DNA from: Ciona intestinalis
Taxonomy: Eukaryota; Chordata; Ascidiacea; Phlebobranchia; Cionidae
DNA length: 64,000 nucleotides
Direction of reading: 5' to 3'
Assembly (NCBI RefSeq): GCF_000224145.3
Contig: NW_004190356.2
Span: 372,001-436,000, forward strand
Shown piece by piece: positions 1 through 46,136 of the stretch; positions within the stretch are counted from its first letter, which is position 1; every line of letters begins with the position of its first letter. Made by a program: the position numbers and the translations under genes. Below the pieces are notes generated by a model. It made no database searches and was not told the origin of the DNA. It saw only the letters and a program-made list of their open reading frames with translations.

Positions 1-108
1 NNNNNNNNNNNNNNNNNNNNNNNNNNNNNNNNNNNNNNNNNNNNNNNNNNNNNNNNNNNNNNNNNNNNNNNNNNNNNNNNNNNNNNNNNNNNNNNNNNNN
101 NNNNNNNN
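1..108. other. Assembly gap (N run) at left edge
   Basis: Unsequenced bases. The last visible UGP2 exon runs straight into this gap, so the C-terminus of that gene is missing from the window. Confidence 0.99.
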
Positions 109-12983
<12,875 letters not shown>

Positions 12984-14769
12984 TGGAAATCCACTTTTAC
13001 GTTACACGTAAAAACCAGCTAGTCACCAAACTTTATCTACAACCCTATAGAATGACAACGGTTCCATAAAGTTACGCTTTGCCGTTCTCACTCAAGTGTT
13101 AAACCACAATTGGCTGGTAGTATACAGCTACAATCGAATGCTAGCGCTACGCGTCTCGAAAACACATCGGAATGAACGGAAGGATACGTGTGACAGATCT
13201 CAATTGTTCTTTATCATTCGCACACATTGGGCGGTTACGTTACATTTACAGTGCAAACTATATTTCAGTAATAAATGTATATGAAGGTGGTTACGTACAG
13301 CCAGCAACAATAAATACACTTGTCTGAGATTTTTACCAACACCTTAACTTTGACTGTTCAAGTAAAAGTAACAAAATGAGACTTTGGAACGTGAATAATT
13401 GACCATTAAGTGATCTAAATTAACATTATTAGCAACTAATTATTATCTTAAAATACCAAACACTGTCCGAGTTTTATGAAGTACAATAATATGCCCAAAA
13501 ATGTCTTGGAAAAAGTTGCGTAATGCTATAAAAGCAGTGGCTGTCGTACGGCCCGTTTTGTCAATTTGCACAACAGGAGTGGCCGCTTGTCTGATTTGGG
13601 CGTCCACGCAAAACAATTAACGTACACGTCATACCAACCACGTCGCCTTTGTACGTATACTGTACAATGTGTGACGTTCAATTAGTACCAAATTTTGTTT
13701 GCGCACGATGCCTCGCCAAACGTAGTAAAATTCCCGTAATTTAAATAGTTGTAAAGAGTAACGATACTGAATTATGTTGTAGCTATACAATTTTGGAAAG
13801 TTTACTAATTAATTTAAACGCAATAGTTTAAGCGCTCGCATCTAAATTATGTTTTTTTTTAATTTAAAGACCGATACTGCACAGTTGTTTATCCCTGTGC
13901 AAGACACTTAACATTAATCGCTTAAACCCAATAGGAATAGTCAGTAACATATTGCCTCAATTAGCTGGTATACAGAAAAATAATCACCAACAAATTTACA
14001 TATACTTATGCGTATTAAATAGGTCATAACATGTAAATGTTTCAAGTGGGTTTCTATTTCAGGTGGCGCACCCGCCGGGGTATCCCCTCTTCACGATGCT
14101 CGCAAAGTTATTTCAAGTTATACCATCCATATCTCCTGTGTGGTCGGTTGGATTTATGTGTGCGTGTTTTGGTGCCGCGTCAGCCGCTGTTTTGTTTTCA
14201 CTTCTACACAGGTTATTTTATGTAATGAAAGTTCGAATTATATTTATTTTTAAAATCATTAATGTGTTTTTGTGTTATTGCTTTAAAAAAAATGACAATA
14301 TGTGTTTTTACCGTTTTTAATATAACACAAAATGCGTTTTAAATATAGTTTATTTTGTATACCATGTTATGTTGTTGTATACCTTCTATGTTTACTTTTT
14401 ATAACTAAAAATTAAAATTGGTTTTGTGATATTCTCGGGCCACAGAATGTTTTCACTTAACTTTTCTCAAATTTATCTGTTATTCTTAAAATTGCTTTGT
14501 CACAGAATGACGGGTTCAGTTTTATCCGGTGTATTTACAAGTTCTGTATTTGCGTTCTCTCAATCAACTTGGATGTGGTCGATTACTGCAGAAGTTTTTT
14601 CGTTGAACAATTTCTTCATTGTATCTTTGCTCTGGGTAACGATACAGTTCAGTGAGCAATCCCAGGAAAAGGGAAAGTACCCAGGGAATGTGAGTGCTTT
14701 TACTACTTTTTTCTAACAACGAGAATGAAGTATCACAATAGCCTATTATTTTTGGTGTAGAAATCAACT

Positions 14770-14985
14770 TATTTATATATAAAAACATATGAGTCTGGCA
14801 CAGAGGCACAGTTAGATCTAATGCTTGCCACTGGAACGAACAAAACAGATTCAAAGCTTAATGCTGCCAGCATTGTGGGCAATTTAACAGCCATAAATTT
14901 ACATACATGGTAACTAGTAAGTGAGCACAACACATAAGGTGTTATAGAACAGAAGTCCCTTGTTATAATGAGTGCCATTGAATGA
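14770..14985 (+). repeat. Diverged tRNA-derived SINE copy
   Basis: Decayed copy in TMEM260 intron 4. The recognisable 3' block is tacatggtaactagtaagtg followed by the cagaagtccc region. It runs directly into the minus-strand copy that spans the next gap. Confidence 0.5.
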
Positions 14986-14989
14986 ATGA

Positions 14990-15365
14990 ATGTAACTTAC
15001 TTTGTTCTCGTCTGGCTGAAAAATAACAGTCGTTATAACACGAGTTTTTATACACCTTTTGCAGCTTACGAGTTATCATGTATGTTACTTTGTGGGTGAT
15101 TATNNNNNNNNNNNNNNNNNNNNNNNNNNNNNNNNNNNNNNNNNNNNNNNNNNTTATTTTTAGGATTTTTTTTCTATTTTATTATGTATCACTAATAATT
15201 TAGACAACCCATTAGTGACCACTGGGTTGGAGCAATTGCCGTTAAGTGTCTTGCCTAAAGACACATACGCTTACAATGGTAGCAGCGACGAGCCTTAAAG
15301 CTATTACCTCTGGGTTACAGGCAGGCGCGCTATCCACTTTGTCACACCGCCCAACATTGCCAGGC
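14990..15365 (-). repeat. tRNA-derived SINE, interrupted by a gap
   Basis: Read on the minus strand, the tRNA-like head is at about 15365-15280 (cctgtaacccagaggtaata), the middle block (cttaacggcaattgctccaa) at about 15250, and the 3' tail (aacgactgttattt) beyond the N gap at about 15000. The gap at 15104-15153 lies within the repeat. That suggests the assembly broke on the repeat itself. Confidence 0.75.
15104..15153. other. Assembly gap, 50 N
   Basis: Fixed-size gap in TMEM260 intron 4, inside a SINE copy. The flanking coding exons (ending 14689 and starting 15418) join in frame, so no coding sequence is evidently lost here. Confidence 0.99.
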
Positions 15366-16739
15366 GATGATAAATATGTTGCATTCATTCATATGGGATT
15401 CTTTTTAAACATTCTAGATCCTATACACTGGATGTTTCATATGTGGTGTCAGTTTGACCAATCAGCACACAATGGTGGTTTACGTCGCATTTACATCATT
15501 GTGGGTTATATCGGTTTTATTAAAAACAAAGGTAATTTGTTTAGTTGTTTTTTAAATTGTTTGTTGTGTGATAAGTTGTCCATTTAAAATGTCACCAATA
15601 CAAGTCCTATTCTTGGTTTCAACATTAATTTTACTGATTTAGGTTATGGACATATACATCCTTTCCAAAATGGTAGCATCATTTCTTGTTGGCTTGTTAC
15701 CTTACATCTATTTACCTATTTCTAGTGTTTTCAGGTGAATGTTTTGTTTTTATATGTTTTATAACTGTGTAAAACAACTTTAATTTATATTAATAAACTA
15801 AACATGAAGTTTATGTTACTAACCTGACATATTCTGCACCCCGCTACTCACATATAATTCCATTCAAATTGGTGCAACTACATTTTATACTGATTGTTAC
15901 TCAACACTATCAAAATATGTATATCAAATGTGATATGTATATTAAAAATCAGGGATGTTGTACTGAATTAAACTACTTGCAATCAGCAAAATGTGACATT
16001 GCTTGTTCTTTAACAAAACACAAAACAACCTCTAAACCCAAAAAATATTTTTGTTCCAGTAACGCAAGGTCTACTTGGGGTGACCACAGCAGTTTCTCAG
16101 CTTTTATAAATCACATGTTAAGAATTCAATATGGCAGCTTTCAGCTTGCTCATGGAATAAGTGCAGCAAATTTTACCAACAATATTTGGGCTCAACTTAT
16201 GCACTGTACGAATAATCTAACTAATACTGTGGTTATTTTAGCTGTGATAGGAGCAATGGTGGGGCAAAGGTTAGTTTAAGTTTAATCTATACCATGATTT
16301 CACTCATAACCATTAAAAAAACAGGTTTGTGAAGAGCTGTAGAAGTTGTATTGACCCGCACAGTAGGAATGTAGGCTAACTTGTGCTTATGAGGCCGAAT
16401 GTATCACTATTGACATTATCTCGGTTGCCTAATGGCATGACAGAGACCATTTTGGTTATATAAATTAATGTGTATTTGTTATTCATTGAAAAGAAATAAT
16501 GCCTATTTAAACAGTTGTCTATTTTTTTATAAAAACAAAATCATGGTGTTGAAAATATTTAGTAAAAATTTTTGTAAATAATTTTTTCTTACTGATTTAT
16601 TTCAGAGCAACTCGACTTGCGTTTCACCAACCCATATTTCTATGGTTTGCTATGATGCTTGGTTACTCAGCATTCTTTGCTTGGCTTGCAAACTTAGATC
16701 CCAAGTAAATGATGCAGTAACTTTTGGTTTGATTTAATT

Positions 16740-17050
16740 AGATGTTTTCCTTACTCTGTGCCAGAGTAAAATGTTAAGAGCGCGAGTAGGCTCAGGGCAC
16801 GTCGCTGCTACCACATGGACGTATGTGTCCTTGGGCAAGACACTTAATTGCAATTGCTCCAACCCAGTGGTTGCTAATAGGTTGTCCAAATTATCAGTCA
16901 TGTACAAAAAGTGTCTCTTATAAACTAACATACATGGTAGTGTAAGCTGGCAGGAGGTGTATGAGACTAAGCATCTGTGTTATAACGACGGTCGTGCCCG
17001 TCACGCAAGGATAATGCAAGTTACATTTATTCACACAGAATGTATGTGTT
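16740..17050 (+). repeat. Diverged tRNA-derived SINE copy
   Basis: Blocks shared with the other copies: tgtccttgggcaagacactt, aattgctccaacccagtggt, ataacgacggtcgtgcccgt and a tail aagttacatttattcaca. It lies in TMEM260 intron 8. The tRNA-like head is damaged. Confidence 0.65.
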
Positions 17051-18078
17051 ATAACCTTCTAATCGCCCTCCTATGCAACAATAAAGAAGTAACATTCATT
17101 TAATCAAGTTCATACATTTAATACACTTCCCAGAGATCCTTTATACTATGGAGTGATGGAAAGATTTTGGTTGCAATCTGATATCATTGTATGTGTCCTA
17201 GCTGGTCTGGGACTCTCAACTTTACTGAAGGAAACCAAGCACTGTGACGTGATTAGCAGTGGCTTCACTTCTTTACTGGATAGTATAAATGGACTCAAAA
17301 AATATTGTGTCCAGTTTCTCGCAATCAGTGTCGTACTTTTTCAGGTATGTGTTGGTTGATGTACAGTTAAATAATAATATAGGTTATGTATAAAAATGGT
17401 ATTGTACCTGCTTATCTTATTAAACTTAACTATAACATTGCATGTTGTAATGTTAAACATTTACTTGTTCAATTCATTTTTTCTAAAAACAAGTATTAAA
17501 ATATCAACATATTTATGCAAGTAAAAATTAGCGGCTAGCATTATAACAGAACACTATATGACCATTATGAAAAACTACATAGGATAAAAAAATATTTTTA
17601 TGTACATTGCACAATGATCGTCACAGCATGTTATGTGTAAAACTTTTTTTATTTTTTATAAATACAGGCACAAAAACTTTGCTAGCTTAGCTTATAACCA
17701 ATGACCTAGGTTCTAAATTTTAATTCACACTTCATTTCGATATTCATACCGTTACTCTCATATGTGCCAGGTTTTGCGAAATATTGAAGTTTGTAACCAA
17801 AGTAAAAACACTGTTGTTCGTGACTTTGCAATAAACATTATCCAAAGTTTACCAAATAATTCAATCATGGTTGGCAAAGGAGATCTGACGGTGAACTCGG
17901 TTAAATATCTCACCCTGTGTGAGGGCGTTAGGTAAATAGTGACCATTTCTTAAGTTAAACAATTCTATTTTTTGGTCCTGAATGAATGCAACTTATTTAC
18001 CCTACCCTGTTTTGTTTTTTTTAAAGTTGTGTTTATGTACGACATAACAGTTCAGATTTTCCTGCGTTGATGCTAGGT

Positions 18079-18300
18079 GTGTTAAGTGCCGGGGCATAGT
18101 GGTTAGGGCGCCTGCCTGTAACTCAGAGGTAATGGGTTCAAGGCTTGAGGCTGCTACCAAATCCCCAAAAAATATTCACCCACAAAGTAACATACATGAT
18201 AACTCGTAAGCTGGCACGAGATATTAAACCCGTGTGATAACGACTGTCGTTTTCTGGCCACGCTAGGATAAAGTAAGTTACATTCATTCATTACATTCAA
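18079..18300 (+). repeat. tRNA-derived SINE copy
   Basis: The head has A-box-like (catagtggttagggcgcc) and B-box-like (gggttcaaggctt) segments spaced as in a tRNA gene. The body carries the family blocks acccacaaagtaacatacat and taacgactgtcgtt and the tail aagttacattcattc. It lies in TMEM260 intron 10. The head would not fold as a functional tRNA. Confidence 0.75.
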
Positions 18301-18614
18301 GTGAAAATGTGCTGCAGTTACAAAATGATTTAAATAGTTTATGAGTAAGTTACTTATAACACAGACCTGATCTGCGCTTCGTTGATGTTGAAATGATGAC
18401 CATTCCTTGGTACATTCACAAAATTGGTCGTCCTTTCCTTTCAAAACAAGGTGTCATATTTCCTGGAGATAAATACCATGCCGTACCCGGCTTACATACT
18501 GATGGTAAAGTTGGATTTAATATGAAGATGTTTTTTGATGCAAACAAAGGGTAATGAACAAATGTTTGGTGTATGATGATTGTAACTTGGGTATTGTCTG
18601 TTCTCTTGCAACAC

Positions 18615-18895
18615 CAATACCAAGGCATGCTTGTTAGAGCATCTGCCCCCAGCCCAGTTGATACGGGTTAAAGACTTGATACTGTTACCATTGTGCCCTT
18701 GCATAAAACAGTTCACAGAGAATATTCTAACTGAGTAGTCAGTTATAGGTTGTAAAGAAGTGCAAACAAAACCAGTCACAAAGTCACATGCGTGGTAACT
18801 TATGAGCAAGCATAAAGGTTTATGAAACAGAAAACCAATTTTATAACTACTGTTATTGCTCAGCCACGTAAAAAACTAAGTTACATTCACTTATA
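18615..18895 (+). repeat. Diverged tRNA-derived SINE copy
   Basis: Decayed copy in TMEM260 intron 11 with a recognisable tRNA-like head (gcatctgcc... gatacgggttaaagac) and tail (ctaagttacattcactta). Confidence 0.5.
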
Positions 18896-20405
18896 TGTTC
18901 AATAATTTATTTAAGTCTGTATTAGTACAAAAAAATCAACAATGAAGGCAGAGTGATATATGATAAAAAAATAACATAAAAATTTAATCACTTGTAAACA
19001 GACACAAAGTGTATAAAATAACATAATTAAAAAAGGCACTCAAGTTATAACTTTTGAAAATTTCCAATATCCATGATAAAGATGACATTCATTCGTTAAA
19101 TCCTTTTTCCCAGTCAAGACATCTTCACATGCATTGGTTTACGTAGTGAAGATACATCATGGATAAATGAATATAGGTTGTTACCATGGGGATCTTGCCA
19201 AAGAGTTGTGCACATGTCTGAAACATTTGATCTTAAAGGTACATAAAATATGTTTTATTCAGTTTTGAACATGGCAGGTAACAAAACCTACCAGTACCAT
19301 TGTTATATCTTTTTACCACCACCGTAATAATATAATTAGCAGTTGATTTTATTGATATTCAGTTGATATTCAACAAAATCTTTGTGACTTTATCCACTTC
19401 AAGGACTGTTTACACTTTTACATGGTGGTAACCAAAAGATTCTGGGTATGATACCAGATGATGCTACGTCCCAGTAGTGACGAATAGATTGTCTTAACTT
19501 CCAGGGATCCAGGAATAAAAGTGGACAAATAAGAGTTTTCATTTTTTATTATTCATTCAGACTACATAAATTTGCACGTCAACATCTACAACTGGTCTCT
19601 CCCATACCGATTACCTGACTCCCATAAACGGGCAAGAGAGACCAACTTCCCATGGTCGTCATGGGAACGGGTGGCAAATGAGGAAGCGTGGTTGGCACGT
19701 GGAAGAGCTGCTTTCTATTTTCTTAATATGGCTGAAGATATAAAGAAAGCAGAGAGAAAAATTCCAGAGAATAAAGAGATATGGATGAACAAAAAGAAAG
19801 AGTTGTTTTTTGCAGCATATAAGGTCTGTACATTTTTTCTGGTTTAAAAAAACAAATTATTTCACAATACAGACAAACTATTATGCACCGGATATGGTGA
19901 TTTGCTTGGGTATTTATATTTACCTTAATGTTTATTTGTTTAATATGTTTCTCAGTTACTTCATGGTACATAAACAGCTTTAAATTGTTCTTTTTATGAC
20001 ATTACCAAAATGTATATATGTCGACGATGCTTCATAGTTTGTGAAACATTAGTCAACATAATATTTTAAACGTTTTTTTATAATGAGTATGTTACTTTTA
20101 TGCAGGGTTTTAAAATGATCATTGAAAACAAATATCATAAAAACCCAGTCACACTTGGCAAGCCTCCATACCACACTACACCAGTTCCAATTACATGGCA
20201 CAAGAACCTGGCACTAGCTGCGGCACGATGCCATGAGATGATGCCACATGAACAAAATTATGCCTTGGAAAGTTTAAAACATTTTAAAATTTACCTGCAA
20301 TTAACGGAGGCTTACAATGAACTTGATCATGAGGCCGAAAATATCAGTAATTACATTAAGCACTTAGAGAAAATAATACCAAAACTGAAAGAAAACATAA
20401 AGTAG

Positions 20406-21364
20406 CAAAAACCAGAGGTTACAGAAATATTGATAAAATATACCATCTGACACAATATGTATATATGTAGGCTCCAACACTATCCGTTATCTTCTGTCAA
20501 TATTTTGAAATGAATATGTTTACCTTTCAAATTTGTACGTGCCTTTTAAGCCATATATAAAATTTGATAATCCTGGAACTACAAAACTACCTGTAAACTT
20601 ATAAGCTGGTACGAGGTGTATTAAACACTTGACGTATAACGACTTTTGTTGCCAACATGATATTCACCTTTGTAAAAATATTGTAATTAGTGCACTTATT
20701 AAATTTATTCTTTACAGCTTTTCTATATAAACATTATATCTTGCACTTTAGATTTCTGTTGCACATTAGATTCTTATACATATTGCTGTGTAAAAAGTTC
20801 AATCTTAATAAATTGAAACTGCTTCAGTATAATGACCTGACTGCATCTTTTTTCTTTACTTAATTTAAAACCTATGTATTGATACATTAGGAGTTCAATA
20901 ATTTATCAAAAAAAACCACACTTATTTAGTTGTATCAGTATGCTGTAAACCCCTTAATCCTCATGTACATTCCCTTCAACAATCGCTCTTGGTAAGTGAT
21001 TTAAATACAGGTTTATTATGGCATGTCCTGTATCATCTCAGTTTCCAGTCCTATTGGCTAACAACAATACTTTGAAACTAACTAAATTTTCTATATTTTT
21101 CTACTTCACATTAATTTATCATGACAACACTATTGTATGTTGGTTGGTGAAAACTAACAAATTCTCATTGTACTACTTATATTTGTGCATTTTGAAGTAA
21201 CAATACAGACTTTAAAGTTAAAACAGAATCACCATCAACCTATATGCATTTCAGAGAAATGATATCTCCATGAATGATTTAATATGATTTCCATGAAACA
21301 CCAAAATTTGTTATGATCAACCACCGGAAATTTTTTGAAGTAAAAATATGAAAAAAATAGTTTT
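20406..21364. other. Convergent 3' region of TMEM260 and EPRS1
   Basis: Both genes end here tail to tail. A plus-strand AATAAA lies at 20807-20812 for TMEM260, and a minus-strand AATAAA at 21012-21017 could serve EPRS1. A 3' fragment of the SINE family is at about 20590-20660. I see no other gene. Confidence 0.6.
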
Positions 21365-41395
<20,031 letters not shown>

Positions 41396-41666
41396 AGCTA
41401 ACTTGTTTAAATTAAACCCATAAACAGAAATATCTATAAATAACAAATCGATTTTATCAATTATCTATCTATATAGTATATAAATCACAGTGAACATTTC
41501 TAAAGGTGACGAACCAAGGCATCAATGGATATTTAACCTTTCCATGTGGATGATGCAATACAGTCTAACATGGCATGAGTTAATGTTTAACAGTTTTATT
41601 TTTCTCTTTCTTAAAATGATGAAATTAAACAAAACAATAACATACAGAGAGCACAGCTCCAATGAG

Positions 41667-41698
<32 letters not shown>

Positions 41699-42666
41699 AC
41701 TAACATATTTGTAATTAAACTTTTTACTACAACTGTTGAATTAGCTCTATTAAAAACAAACAAAAAGTAACCAACACAGCAGTATTCAGACTCAATTTGT
41801 GACCGTGTAGCAGTATAGGTAAAATGCATTTATAAATCACATGGTAATTAGGTATTGGTAAAAGGTAAATAATATTAAACGTGATGTTCATGTGGGCGCC
41901 AAACTTTTGAAAAGTCAAGGTAACCACCTAACCATAAGTTTTAAAGGATAAAAGTTTATGCGGGTGTAATAATTGTTAATTATTACTAAACAGTCAGTTT
42001 GAAATCTGACAAATCATTCTAAAATTACTGTGATGACTTTTAGTTGACTTTAGAGAATTCATGCTAAAGAACCACAACAAGACCAACTGTTCGACGAAAT
42101 AGGATTTATATGACTGTTTACGTATAAATTTTATTCATTCATTCATTAATACGTGTTCAAAACACCACAATAACAAAACGCAACACAACTAATGTGCACA
42201 CATGATAACACACTGAATTCACATGTAATGTAAACCTTCCGCTCATCCGATCTTAACAGTGTCAACGTGCAAATTCAAACGCAAATGATGCATGTCTGCG
42301 TCCCGATGTAGCTAAAAAATCAATAAATGTAACGATATCTAGTTACCAAATTTGACATGCAGTAACAAAATTACCTTGTTTGTTTATCAAACTGCTTTTA
42401 TCTGAAATTACAACAACATATGCCTTGCAACAAACTCACACACCTATTTAACAGAAAAACTCATACTTTTCAGATAAAACAATATCAATTTACCAAGATA
42501 AATGAATTGTACACTTTAGTATTGAATGTTTTATTTGCATTAGATTTTTTAAGTTAAGGACACAATGATGCAATGTAGAGTCAAAGTAGAAAGGTGTTTT
42601 ATGTCTCTGATGCAATGTTAGTAAAATAATTTATAAGGTTTCTATGATCAACTAGTTTGCTTCTAT

Positions 42667-42680
42667 GTTGTCATGGAAAC
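42667..42680 (+). promoter_or_regulatory. X-box-like RFX site upstream of RSPH9
   Basis: The imperfect palindrome GTTGTCATGGAAAC fits the loose RFX X-box pattern (a GTTG-type half site, two spacer bases, an RRNRAC half site). RFX factors drive motile-cilium genes in animals. It is 464 bp upstream of the RSPH9 start codon. Binding is inferred, not shown. Confidence 0.5.
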
Positions 42681-43088
42681 GCCATAACCAAAGCCAGTAT
42701 TTTATAAATCAGTTGTTGAGTTTGCGATAGTTCTAAAGGTTTTTAATATTGCTAGCATGTAGTTTATATCCTTGCCGGTATAAAGTAATTAATAAAAACT
42801 AATTTTCAATTAAGTAAGCAATAATATTATTGGTACAATAAACTTAAATTCAACAAAAATAGAGCATTTTAAGTTGTGTAAAAATATTGGTTTAGTCAAA
42901 TAAATCGTAAGTCGTACCAGTATTTAAAGTTGATTTTCATATTAAAAAAACTAGAGTAAAGTGGGTAATAAAAAGCCACAAAAAACAGTTTGAGATTAAA
43001 AAACATTTTAACCGGTTTTCCGCAACATAGGATTGCGTTGGATATCTGCATGGTTATTGACAGTTGACACTTTTGCAACTCTATAGCT

Positions 43089-43105
43089 CACTTTTGTTTT
43101 TACAG
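43089..43105 (+). other. 3' splice acceptor in the RSPH9 leader
   Basis: A pyrimidine-rich run ends in tttttacag at 43105, 38 bases before the ATG at 43144. It could close a 5' UTR intron or receive a trans-spliced leader, a process known in Ciona. The sequence cannot tell which. Confidence 0.5.
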
Positions 43106-43143
43106 ATTTCCTTTGTACCAAATAGACTTGCTTAAGATCCACC

Positions 43144-45448
43144 ATGGATGCCAATGGACTTCATTTGAATGTTGACCACGTTGCTGGCAGTGGAGTAATT
43201 CTCAGTCCGGAGCAAAAAGCAGCTCTTCAAACATCTTTGATTATCCTGAAGACTCACTACAAGTTCAACAATGTTGTTCTGTGGGGAAAGATTCTTGGAA
43301 TAAAGGATGATTATTTTATTGCACAGGGATCAGGAAAAGATGAACTAAAAGATCGGAAATCATTGTACAGGTGGGGACCTTTAAAACAAATTTATCAGTG
43401 TGTACTGTGCATCAATAAATAGATCACAATTGGTAAACTTATAGGAATAAATAAGAATGGTTAGATGACACTGTATACAAATAACCATTCTTTTTCTTCT
43501 CCTTTTATTCTGTTCATCTCAACTTAGCAGAATATTACGAAACAGTAGGGATTCACACATGATTTTATTGCATTATAATAGCGATTGTTTGACTTGGCAA
43601 TTAATTTTGACATAATAGCAATTCAGATGGTCATTCTTTGCATCATAATAGTGATTGTCCTCTGTGATTAATAAAAACTAGGTATACCCTGTAAATATTC
43701 TGAGCACCACATACTCCAGATTAACGCCCATGGCCAAAAAAGAAAAAATAGGTGTGTGCTTGAGGTTGCCGGGTGAGCATGCCTACACTGAAAATGTCGT
43801 GCACACTAATCAGTGACCATTACAGCCAATGAGGTGAAATTTATTTCACAAGAATGTGTTTAACTACCACTGCATCAATAGGGGTTTGACGTTCTTGATT
43901 TCTCACCAGTTGTTTAATTTTTTCACCAGTTTAAACTGCATCGAATGGCATCTTCTTCCTCCAGCAACATCTGAGATGAAGAACAAAGCAACGATGGTTC
44001 GTGGAAGATTGATGGGCGATCCCTCGTTCGAATACGAGCACACGGATGTCAGGAGAGTCCGGGATGGGGAGGAGTACACTGAGGAAGAAGTCACAGTGAG
44101 TTATCTTTTCTATAATATTAGAACTTATTAATCTATCAAAATTATATCTTATAATTAAACTGATTATTCTATTTTTTGAGGATAATTTTATATATCTTTA
44201 CATATCCTAACTTAAAAATTGTTTGTTTTATTGCAGATTCAAATAAAAGAAGAAGACAGAGTTTCAGCGATCGTTGCAACGATCGACGAAGAAGCGAGCA
44301 TCGTTCCTCGTGGAGCGTTCATTAAAACTCCACTTGGTCAAGTTTACAACAACAGAAGTTTCGAAGGTAATCAGTTATTCTGTTTGAAATGCAGTTTTAC
44401 TGTAAAAAAATATTAAACTTAAATCATGCGGAGTATGAAAAAAAGGATTCAAGACGCCTAATGATTTTGTTATATTTGTATATTATGTTTATTAAAATTA
44501 GAAAGTGCATTTGTAAAAATTTATCTGTAGGACCTTATTTTAATTCTCTGTTGGAGGCATAAGGAGTGTCACAAAAGTGGTAATAGATTTATATAATTAA
44601 ACATCCATTCTGGAAAATGAAACTGCCTCAATAATGGATCACCCTATTAAATATATAGGAGTACAAGGATTTTGCTGTTGATTTATTCATGTATGCTGAA
44701 GTAGACTTACGTACCATTTAGATAAAAATATATTGAGGAAAGTTATATTTATCAATTTTCCAGGTTTATCAGTAGCAGAATGCGGAAAGCTGTCGTCATT
44801 CATGCATTTCCGGGAAGCTCAAAACTTTGGCAATAAATCAATCAAAGAAAAGGCCGACCTCAATCCATCAATTGATTTTCTCGACAGCATTGAAGATGAT
44901 ATTCCAAAAGGTAAGTTTGGCCAACTGTTGCTATGGAAAATGAACCAGCTTTAACTGTGAGCGTGTTTTGACAACTGTTGTTTTGTCGCTACATCCTGTC
45001 TTTTCGTTTAAAATATTTAAAAATCTTCGTTGCCGTAATCAAAGAGACAAATTGGGTTATTATTATAACTCAGGAAGATGCAGAACATTTTTTGTTGCAC
45101 AAACCTAGTTAAGTAAAAAAACAGAGGGAACCTAATATTTTAATGCGAGATTAATTTGATAATTAATAAACGCCTTTAAAAAAAAATCATTGCAGATTTC
45201 TGCCATAGCTTTACTACACAGCTTATCTCATGTATTTTACGTTTCCGATTGGTTCGCACTAAATTAAACCCACCAATTACAACACAGGATCGTGGAGCTC
45301 CCAGTTTGAACGAGGCAGTGGATTGGTTTGTCTACGAAGCTTAGTTTGGTTGGGAATGACATTCTACCATGTTCCAAATACAACTAGGTTTGGTTGTATG
45401 TACGTGGGCACTGGGGAGAAAAATTTCGACATTCCTTTTATGTTGTAG
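43144..45448 (+). CDS. RSPH9: Radial spoke head protein 9
   Basis: Component of the radial spoke head in motile cilia and sperm flagella. Exons: 43144-43370, 43930-44095, 44237-44366, 44764-44910, 45288-45448. The frame closes at 276 residues, the same length as the human protein. Landmarks in order are MDANGLHLNVDHVAGSG, WGKILGIKDDYFIAQG, CIEWHLLPPAT, GRLMGDPSFEYEHTD, IVPRGAFIKTPLG, FHFRE-like FMHFREAQNF, ADLNPSIDFLDSIEDDIPKG, and the C-terminal YVGTGEKNFDIPFML. The ATG sits in a strong context (ccaccatgg). A likely poly(A) signal AATAAA is at 45566-45571. It is divergent from EPRS1 and convergent with STYX. Confidence 0.97.
43516..43735 (+). repeat. Dispersed repeat family C, copy 1
   Basis: Shares with 50462-50780 and 53801-54180 the blocks cataatagcgattgtttga, a variant of acataatagcaatt, and taccctgtaaatattct. 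It lies in RSPH9 intron 1. There is no open reading frame and the type is unknown. Confidence 0.65.
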
Positions 45449-46136
45449 AGTTTCTGGTTTCTATTAAATGCTGTTGTATAATAGATTGTATGTACTGTTG
45501 TTTGTTTTTCTTTGAAAAGATATTATTTTCAAGAGTATTGTTGCTTGTTATTTTCATGAATATGAAATAAATATATTTTTTCGCATATAGACAGAATGTA
45601 CATAATAAGAAAGAACAGTAAAATAATAAGTGCTGAAATATAGGAAAATAAAGAATACATAGAAAAACAATAAACATACCACTTAAAATGTTTTACATGT
45701 TTTGCTAAGCAAATGCTGCCCTGCCAGTTTTGTATTGGTAAATGTAGGAAATTTAAAAAAAAATCCAAAAATAAGTATTAATAAAGCCTTCATGACTTGT
45801 GTGTGAAAGGTGTGTTCGGCGCTGTGGCAAAGTGTTTACCGCTTCTGCCTGTAACCCAGGTAATGGGTTTAAGGCTTGTCGCAGCTACCATTATGAGTGT
45901 CTTTGGGCAAGACAAAATTGCTTCAACCCAGTGGTCACTAATGGGTTGTCCAATGCATTGATGTCCCATAGTGTGAATGCCTCTTTTTGTTTGTTAATGT
46001 AAACGACTTTCAAAATAATAGCAAGCTGGACCTGACTAAAAAACGCTGCAACATTATATTTAAGGTTAATTTTCTTCCAAAGTAATGTTTGCCCTAATTG
46101 GCTGTGGGCATGGGTGAAAGTAAATCATAATTCAAG
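45449..46136. other. Convergent spacer RSPH9 / STYX with SINE
   Basis: Holds the RSPH9 3' UTR and a tRNA-derived SINE from about 45811 to 45980 (head ggcgctgtggcaaagtg, B-box-like gggtttaagg, block tttgggcaagacaaaattgc). No gene seen. Confidence 0.65.

Larger units (their letters stand above)
41396..43143. other. Divergent spacer between EPRS1 and RSPH9
   Basis: About 1.75 kb between the two start codons. It contains a (TA)n microsatellite at about 41669-41697, an X-box-like site at 42667-42680, and a 3' splice acceptor just upstream of the RSPH9 ATG. I see no coding sequence. Confidence 0.7.
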
